NCBI GenBank assembly: GCA_021397835.1
Contig: JAJFZO010000645.1
Coordinates: 124,001-188,000, forward strand
DNA: 64,000 nucleotides
Direction of reading: 5' to 3'
Origin: Moringa oleifera
Lineage: Eukaryota > Streptophyta > Magnoliopsida > Brassicales > Moringaceae
A model generated the notes under the pieces. The model made no database searches. It had not been told where the DNA came from and saw only the letters and a list, made by a program, of their open reading frames with translations. The translations under genes were made by a program, and so were the position numbers. This document shows, piece by piece, positions 58,321-64,000 of this stretch (positions within the stretch are counted from its first letter, which is position 1; each line of letters begins with the position of its first letter).

Positions 58321-58950
58321 AGACCAACAATATTAATTAACATTTGCTTTGATAGATAAATAAATTGTTATGTACATATTTTTATATACAAAATACAAAT
58401 AGTAACAATTAAAAGAATTCATCCTTTGTCAATCTCACTTGAGTTGGCAAATATATATATGGGCATATGCCGTCGGATATTTGCCATATCATTGTCAGTG
58501 TAATCAAGTGGCTTTTTTGCTAATAAATTCTCTATAATGTACAGTGTATGAGGACTACAATTACCTCTGCAACAAAAAAAAATTATAGTAAAAAATATAA
58601 AAATTGGCAATACTCTTTAATTTAAAAGAAAACTATTATGACAAATCAAACATAAAATTAAAATACTCACTGTGTTTTCTGCTGAGGAACTTGTGTCTTA
58701 GGATGCAATGTGCACGATAGTGATAATGGAGGGATCTTCATGGTTGGTTTCTTCAAGCAATACCCTCCACTTGCCATACAACTAGTAAATATAAATTTAA
58801 AGCAATTTTGTTGACAGATTCGTACCACATTTAGTATTTCTTGATGAAATGAATCATAAATCCGCAACGTTAATTTCTCTAGATTTATGACAAGTACTAA
58901 CCAATGAGACCCACCAATATGACATGGAACTAACGGCTACACAACACAGA

Positions 58951-58975
58951 ATATATATATATATATATATATATT
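58951..58975. repeat. (AT)n microsatellite
   Basis: About twelve perfect AT dinucleotides inside an intron of the peptidase gene. A shorter (AT)n run occurs at 32274-32290. Confidence 0.85.
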
Positions 58976-59439
58976 AGACACGAAATGCAATCAATGGTAG
59001 TTTTCATGATTACGAGGAGTAAGGTAAAAGAAAGAGAAGGGAAACACCTTATTGACAATATGCCAAGGTGGGCACCTATCGCAATATTTCCCACGTACAT
59101 GATCTAAAAGTCCATCCTCCCAATTGTGTGCTTCGTAATTTGAATGTGGAGGAGGATAATTAGCATCCAGATCATTTTGGTAATCACGGTAAATATAATA
59201 GAAGGCAGTCTACAAATTTATATTTGTTATGTCAGGAGAATATATTAACATAAAGCAAATTAGCAAACATATATCACTAAAATTGATGAACTTACATAAA
59301 GCAACGGGTCACAAATACAAACATCCTGCGAATAGACGTCAAAAAACTCCTTTTGCTTTTTGCGAAGAAGATTTAAGTATGCATCAATCTGCTGAAAAAT
59401 TAATGAATAGTGCATTAGGTTACGATTTAAGTAATGAAT

Positions 59440-59660
59440 GATACGATTTACAAGTTACGATTTCAAAATTAAGTTACGATACATGGAAACAAGATACATC
59501 AACACACGATTTCAAAACTAAGTTACGATATATGGGAACAAGATACATCAAGGCACGATTTTAATACACGATTTCAAAATTAAGACACGATTGTTGACAT
59601 CAATATATGATTATACCAATAAATAAACGATTTGGAGAATCAAAAACGAAATTAGTTTGC
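59440..59660. repeat. TACGATTT-word array in peptidase gene intron
   Basis: At least seven occurrences of ACGATTT/TACGAT-type words with linkers such as CAAAATTAAGTTACGATACATGGAAACAAGATACATCA, the longer unit being repeated imperfectly at about 59475 and 59515. In the same family as the arrays at 57900-58320, 61015-61460 and 62500-62760. Confidence 0.65.
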
Positions 59661-61014
59661 AAATTTAAAATTTAATTCATAAATCAAAAGTGTAGCTATG
59701 ATTTAATGAAAAAAATGTTAATATAGAATCAACTTACTGAGTCATCAAATCCACGTGTTGTTTTTCTCAAGATCACGAAGCCAACCCGTACTGACATTGT
59801 GATCAATACCTACAACACGGCTGTGTAAAATTACCAAGTTAGGAAGAAAAGTATGCAATACACCAAAATATAAATATAAGTTATAAATATGAATGCGTGC
59901 TTACTATGATGTCCCTTCCATGAATATATTGTATTCAGCGATGATTGAGCTTGGTATCTCCATTTTAGTATTAACAAGTTTTGTCCCAGTAGTAAGGTCA
60001 ACATATGGGTTGCATAATTGTCTAGACTGTTTATGGGTCCTAACAACTGACAACACATCATTGACAACCTCTACTAGGACAATGGCTAAGTCCGTCACAA
60101 CATCTATTTGCGCTATGAACTCATCCTTAGTTGGCTCTGCATGTCCATGACCATCTTGATTAATAGCCTCATCTTGATCATCATCATTGTCTTTCTCTTC
60201 TTCTTCCTCTACTAAGTCCTCCTCAGACTCATCGCTAAAGTCCTCAGACTCAGTAGACGCCTCTGAAACAACACGGTGTGATGTGGAGCCAGCATCAATA
60301 CCATGAAAAAAATGTATTGAACACCATCTTAGGTTATGAATTGCAAAATAAATAAAGATATATAATCAATTGATAACAAAATTTATAAGAAAAGTTACCT
60401 TAGGAACATAGTTTTCAATTACGAGCTGGATGGATTTGAGGACACTCATTTGCTCCATATGACACCTCTCATTAAGGGAATCCATGAGGTTTACCTTTGC
60501 CTCTATGAGGTTTAATTTTGCCTCTATGGCATCTAGGCGACGGTACACCTCTGGATCCTCTTCAATCACATCCTCCCTCTTCCTCTCCTTCCTCTCTCTC
60601 TGCTTTTTTTCCCGATACTCCTTCATAATAATTGCATCTTTTGATCGCTCAACAATTGTAAATTTTACTCGTCGCCGCCGCAAAGAAGGATCCATTAAGT
60701 AAAACATTTTATACGTTAATAACTGAGATACATTACAAAGTAAAAATTAATATTAGAATAACAAACCTTACATATTTTTGGAAAAGATACTAGTAATTTT
60801 GTTGACTTATATTGAGTGGGAACCTTAACTATCTCGTTTATATGTTTATCTGAACTCTTTGAACTTGCAGCAGTAACAGTAGCCACACTGGAGATCTTTC
60901 GCTGCAAGGGCAGTGCAGTCTCCTCAACACTAACATAATATGGGGCATGACGCTCAGTATGATTCGGTCTAGTTTTAACTTAGCCCCCATCTAAATTCAC
61001 AGAATTAAAGTTGA

Positions 61015-61460
61015 ACTCAGTAAATGAAGATACAAAATTAAAAAAGAAGGTACGAAAATCATATAAATTAAGATACAAAATCACACAAATGAAGATATGA
61101 AACTAAGAAAGAAGATACAAAATCAACATTAATGAAGATATGAAATTGAGAAACAAGATGCAAAACTAAAAAAGAAGATATGAAACTGAGAAAGAATGTA
61201 CGAAATCAATGTTAATGAAGATATGAAACTTAGAAAAAAGATACGAAATCACACAAATAAAAATACGAAATCACATAAATGAAGATTCGAAACTGAGAAA
61301 GAAGATACAAGATCATACAAATGAAAATACAAAACCAGGAAAGAAGATACGAATTAATAAAAAATATAAGAATTATGAAAGAAGATACGAAATTACACTA
61401 ATTAATATACAAAATGGAGAAACGAAATGCCAGATGAATATACGAGAAAGAAGAGACGAA
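61015..61460. repeat. Tandem array of about twenty degenerate GAAGATACGAAATCA units
   Basis: Units of 18-25 bases with the consensus GAAGATACGAAATCACACAAAT, alternating with GAAACTGAGAAAGAAGATAC-type units, recur about twenty times. The array lies between coding segments of the peptidase gene, in what should be an intron. No open frame crosses it. Confidence 0.75.
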
Positions 61461-62499
61461 ATCATAGGGCACATATTGGAACTTAACTTATTTGTGAAGC
61501 TCTTCTTGCAATCTCCATTGTAAGGCCGTCGATGTAACCTCCATCGGCAAATTTGAGGCAGGGGTAAGTCTCATGCGCATTAGTAGCAGGTATTACCTCG
61601 AATGCAAAAATCTAAAAAAAAGAAAAACTAGTTTTTGTTTCACTAATTTGGACTGAAGTAATCTAGTACCATGCACCACTTCTATTTCACAAATCACAAA
61701 TAATGGAAATAAATAAATAACATAAAAATTAAAATGTACTTACATGCAATACCCATACGAAACCATATGCATTATAGCTTAAACCATCACCTTCTATTGC
61801 TCGATTTGCAACAGCCTTGTTAAAGTGCAACAAGCAGTTGCAGTACACCCACGTGTCCCATGAAAAGTTACTGAATACTTTTAAATTATCAACAAGATAA
61901 AATTGCTGTGTAGGGACCTGCTGTCGCTCGTCATGGCCTTTGATGAAGCCATTTAGCAGGTATAGTAGTGCCAACTTCACTTTATCATCAAGATCCTCAA
62001 ACTCTCCTTGTAGCAACCTTATCCTAACTTTACTACCGCTGACTTTGTTCTTACCTCCAAAGTATTTGACAAGAATCCCAAATGAATTGGCTTTAATATT
62101 TTCCATGTCTGGTAATTCTCCAAATTTCAACCCTGTGATTAGGCAGAATTCCACCTTACTGAAACGGACTTCATTCTCACTAAATCTAAACCACATCTCA
62201 TCCTCACAGTTTTACTGAATCTCTCAGAGCAACAAGTTGTGGACAATGATCCTAGAGAAGTTGAAATCATTGTGTACATCTAAGAAATGCCCAAAACAAG
62301 TATCAATAAACTTCTCTTTCCCTGAGCCCTCCAAAATTTTCCTCAGAGTTAGGATGACATCATTATCACAGTGCTTCAACAATTTCTCAGTCTTTCAAGA
62401 CTCTTTGAGGGTCACATATGGCTTGAAAATAGCTTCAGTAGTGGTCATCTGCACATTGACTAAAAAAAAATAAAATTAAGCAGCCAAGTAAAGAGATAC

Positions 62500-62760
62500 T
62501 GAAATCAAGTTACGAATTCATACACAATATGATTTTTCAGTATAATTTGGTTACGAATTCATACACAACATACGATTTCAGTTTAATTTGATTACAATTC
62601 ATAAATATGATATAATTTCAGTATTATTCGGTTACGATTCACTCAACCAGGATACCATTGTACAATTTGTGAAACGATTTGGTCAAAAAGTACACAATTT
62701 CTAGGTATGATTTTAAGGTACGATTTCCTCAAATATAACACGATTTCATAACATTATGCT
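62500..62760. repeat. Array of TTACGATTTC/AATTCATACAC units upstream of the peptidase gene
   Basis: The unit TTACGAATTCATACACAA(C/T)ATACGATTTCAGTATAATTTGG repeats about three times with decay, followed by scattered ACGATTT words. It sits just upstream of the peptidase start codon. Confidence 0.65.
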
Positions 62761-62769
62761 GTTTTTTTT

Positions 62770-63268
62770 TGACACAAACTAACAACTAAATCCAAAAAAA
62801 AGTGCTCAACAACATGTATTCAAGCTTTCAAAACTATAAAGTTAACTCAAAGATACCCAAAAAAAATAGACAATGAATCATTTAACGAAACAAGTAAGAA
62901 AATCCTAAATTGGAGCATAATGTATCCTTTAAAACCATACTTTCACTGATTTCTTCATTCTTCGCTAGCTTCTGAATTCTTTTCGAGCGTCGGTGTGCAA
63001 CAGAAACCAAGATATCAACAGACACTGTTTGAATAGAGATGAAGAGAAATGGTCGAGTGTAGTGCGAAAGTGAATAGAGAGGGAAAAATAGACGTTTGGG
63101 AGGTTTGACTTCTCATTTTTCTATACGTAGGCAAATAAGTAATTGTACAGTATTCATTAAAGGTAATTTGGTCCAAAAACCTTAAAAGGTGCTAAAAAAA
63201 AATACATTCTTAACATCGGTTATTTACGTAACTGCATATGTACGGACACCTAAAAACACTTATTCCCC
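62770..63268. other. Right part of the composite MULE
   Basis: Contains a CT/GA-biased segment near 62940-63110 that could be the promoter or leader of the antisense peptidase gene. A segment near 63150-63180 resembles known MULE termini (the complement of GGACCAAATTACC). No gene is seen. Confidence 0.4.
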
Positions 63269-63708
63269 TATTATTCCCCAACTAACTTGTACTTTCAAGC
63301 TCTTCAATGAGCAAAAGTTTGGTATCAACATCATGTTTGATATAATTGTTGTATCAAGCCTACAAGAGGATATCCATTTTGGCCCAATCTATTAATCCTT
63401 TGAGCAGGACGCATGAAGAGGGATGAACAGTAGTTCAATTTATTAAACTAGATTAAACACTTTCGAGCTTGACAATTCATTGAAATTCCTTTTTTTGATT
63501 TCTCAAATCTCTTTAATTGTGATTCAAATGAAGTAAAACTCCTCGATAAGCACTTATTATCATGCATTATACTTCATACAGGGGTACGATTTTAAATTTA
63601 TAAATACAAAAAATATTCCCTTATTTGATATACATTGATTGTTATGTTTTTTCAAATTTTTATTAATTTGAGCGTTAGAGTCTTTTTTTTTATGTAAATT
63701 TTCGACAA
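63269..63708 (+). repeat. LTR-like 440-bp repeat, copy 2 (probable 5' LTR)
   Basis: Same sequence and orientation as 50709-51148, with a TATA-like TTATAAATACA (about 63600). It is followed within about 35 bases by a primer-binding-site-like sequence at 63742-63762. That suggests it is the 5' LTR of an element whose body continues beyond the window. The two copies differ by scattered substitutions and 1-2 base indels. Confidence 0.75.
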
Positions 63709-63741
63709 CTCAAATTAAAAAATACTAGCAAAGATAAAACA

Positions 63742-63762
63742 ATCGGTGTCATCTATGGGAAC
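63742..63762 (+). other. Primer-binding-site-like sequence
   Basis: ATCGGTGTCATCTATGGGAA follows a CA dinucleotide and resembles the post-LTR sequence seen at 22448-22466 (TTGGCGTCATCCGTGAGAA) and in many plant gypsy elements. It supports reading the preceding repeat as an LTR. Confidence 0.5.
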
Positions 63763-64000
63763 AAATATAAAGAGTCATGGTTGCTTAAAAATAAGTATCT
63801 CAAAGAACTAGTGCTAGAAAAAAAAAAAAAAAACCTTAGTCCAAGGCAATGACCCAAGAATCAATGAGAGTTTGTGTTGGTGTTGAAATTAAAAATAATG
63901 AACAAATTTATCAATAGATTTTCTTAGGTTAAGTTGTTAACTAGATCCATCTCTTTCAGATATTTCATAGTTCTACTTAAGATGTGCAAGTAATATATAG
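63763..64000 (+). other. Possible leader of an LTR retrotransposon running off the window
   Basis: AT-rich with an A16 run near 63819-63834. A short frame from about 63849 (beginning ATGACCCAAGAATCAATGAG) stops after about 22 codons. No protein is recognised. Confidence 0.35.

Larger units (their letters stand above)
58419..62448 (-). pseudogene. DUF1985 / Ulp1-type (C48) cysteine peptidase gene of the MULE, multi-exon, damaged
   Basis: Read from 62448 downward. The first exon encodes a DUF1985 region (MWFRFSENEVRFSKVEFCLI, FSWDTWVYCNCLLHFNKAV), ends at a GTAAGT donor near 61740, and continues in exons about 61612-61490 (FEVIPATNAHETYPCLKFAD), 60978-60750, 60707-60370 (coiled coil), 60290-59910 (acidic stretch SEEDLVEEEEEKDNDDDQDE), 59400-59290 (IDAYLNLLRKKQKEFFDVY), 59215-59050 (AFYYIYRDYQ, CPPWHIVN), 58930-58800 and 58560-58419. 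The peptidase triad is visible: HW in GGSHWLVLVINLE (His), RIYDSF (Asp), and GNCSPHTLYIIENLL (Cys, where most relatives have GDCG). Three in-frame stops lie in the first exon (62396-62398, 62224-62226, 62212-62214) ahead of a possible later start at 62196. C48 peptidases process SUMO-like tags; in MULEs the role is unknown. Exon limits are approximate. Confidence 0.8.
55887..63268. mobile_element. Composite Mutator-like element with transposase (+) and Ulp1-type peptidase (-)
   Basis: A 7.4-kb segment lying between the GH9 fragment and LTR-like copy 2. It contains a MULE transposase pseudogene (56051-57778, +) and a convergent multi-exon DUF1985/Ulp1 cysteine peptidase gene (62448-58419, -). 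Such a pairing is known from Kaonashi/ULP-type MULEs of plants. The non-coding parts carry arrays of TACGATTT-like words. Terminal inverted repeats were not found by eye; the right side ends near 63180-63260. The boundaries given are those of the flanking homologies, not demonstrated transposon ends. Confidence 0.65.

Noticed and set aside
61015..61460. CRISPR-like appearance of the repeat array
   Set aside because: Repeats are adjacent and degenerate without unique spacers, and the context is a plant transposon intron.

Overview
The window looks like nuclear DNA from a dicot plant. The protein genes are split by short GT-AG introns, the intergenic DNA is very AT-rich, and plant-type transposons of every major class are present (L1-type LINE, Ty3/gypsy, CACTA, Mutator-like). 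The plant-specific families include cytosolic phosphoglucomutase, GH9 class B endoglucanase, PMEI-type inhibitor, PLAC8/PCR and HMGA with an H15 domain. I cannot name the species. There is no operon logic: each gene is an independent transcription unit.

Layout. 1-2200: upstream DNA of an HMGA gene. 2201-2898 (+): HMGA (H15 domain plus four AT-hooks, one intron). 2.9-6.4 kb: AT-rich spacer. 6507-17057 (+): complete 18-exon cytosolic phosphoglucomutase of 583 aa. 17.4-21.5 kb (-): decayed, internally deleted L1-type LINE. About 21.9-25.2 kb (+): decayed Ty3/gypsy element that stops inside RT. About 26.05-31.1 kb (+): decayed CACTA element with a recognisable right terminus. 33078-33151 (-): tRNA-Val(AAC). 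35698-36321 (-): intronless PMEI/invertase-inhibitor-like gene. 36.4-45.5 kb: gene-poor AT-rich DNA holding three copies of a long-TIR MITE, two of them flanked by perfect 9-bp target-site duplications. 45991-50272 (+): complete 7-exon GH9 endo-1,4-beta-glucanase (495 aa). 52151-52879 (+): 4-exon PLAC8/PCR-like gene (142 aa).

The last 9 kb is a composite region. A second, broken copy of the last two GH9 exons with their introns (54979-55886) runs directly into a Mutator-like transposase pseudogene (56051-57778, +). A convergent multi-exon gene for a DUF1985/Ulp1-type cysteine peptidase (58419-62448, -) follows. This pairing is the one described for Kaonashi/ULP-type MULEs. The non-coding parts of that unit carry degenerate arrays built on a TACGATTT/GAAATCGTA word. 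A 440-bp LTR-like repeat lies downstream of the GH9 gene (50709-51148) and recurs in the same orientation at 63269-63708, where it is followed by a primer-binding-site-like sequence. The GH9 piece and this repeat occur in the same order in both places, which suggests a segmental duplication later invaded by the MULE.

The genes probably do not form one pathway. PGM feeds sugar-phosphate metabolism, and the GH9 enzyme and the PMEI-like protein act in the cell wall. The most unusual material is the MULE/Ulp1 composite, its repeat arrays, and the MITE family.
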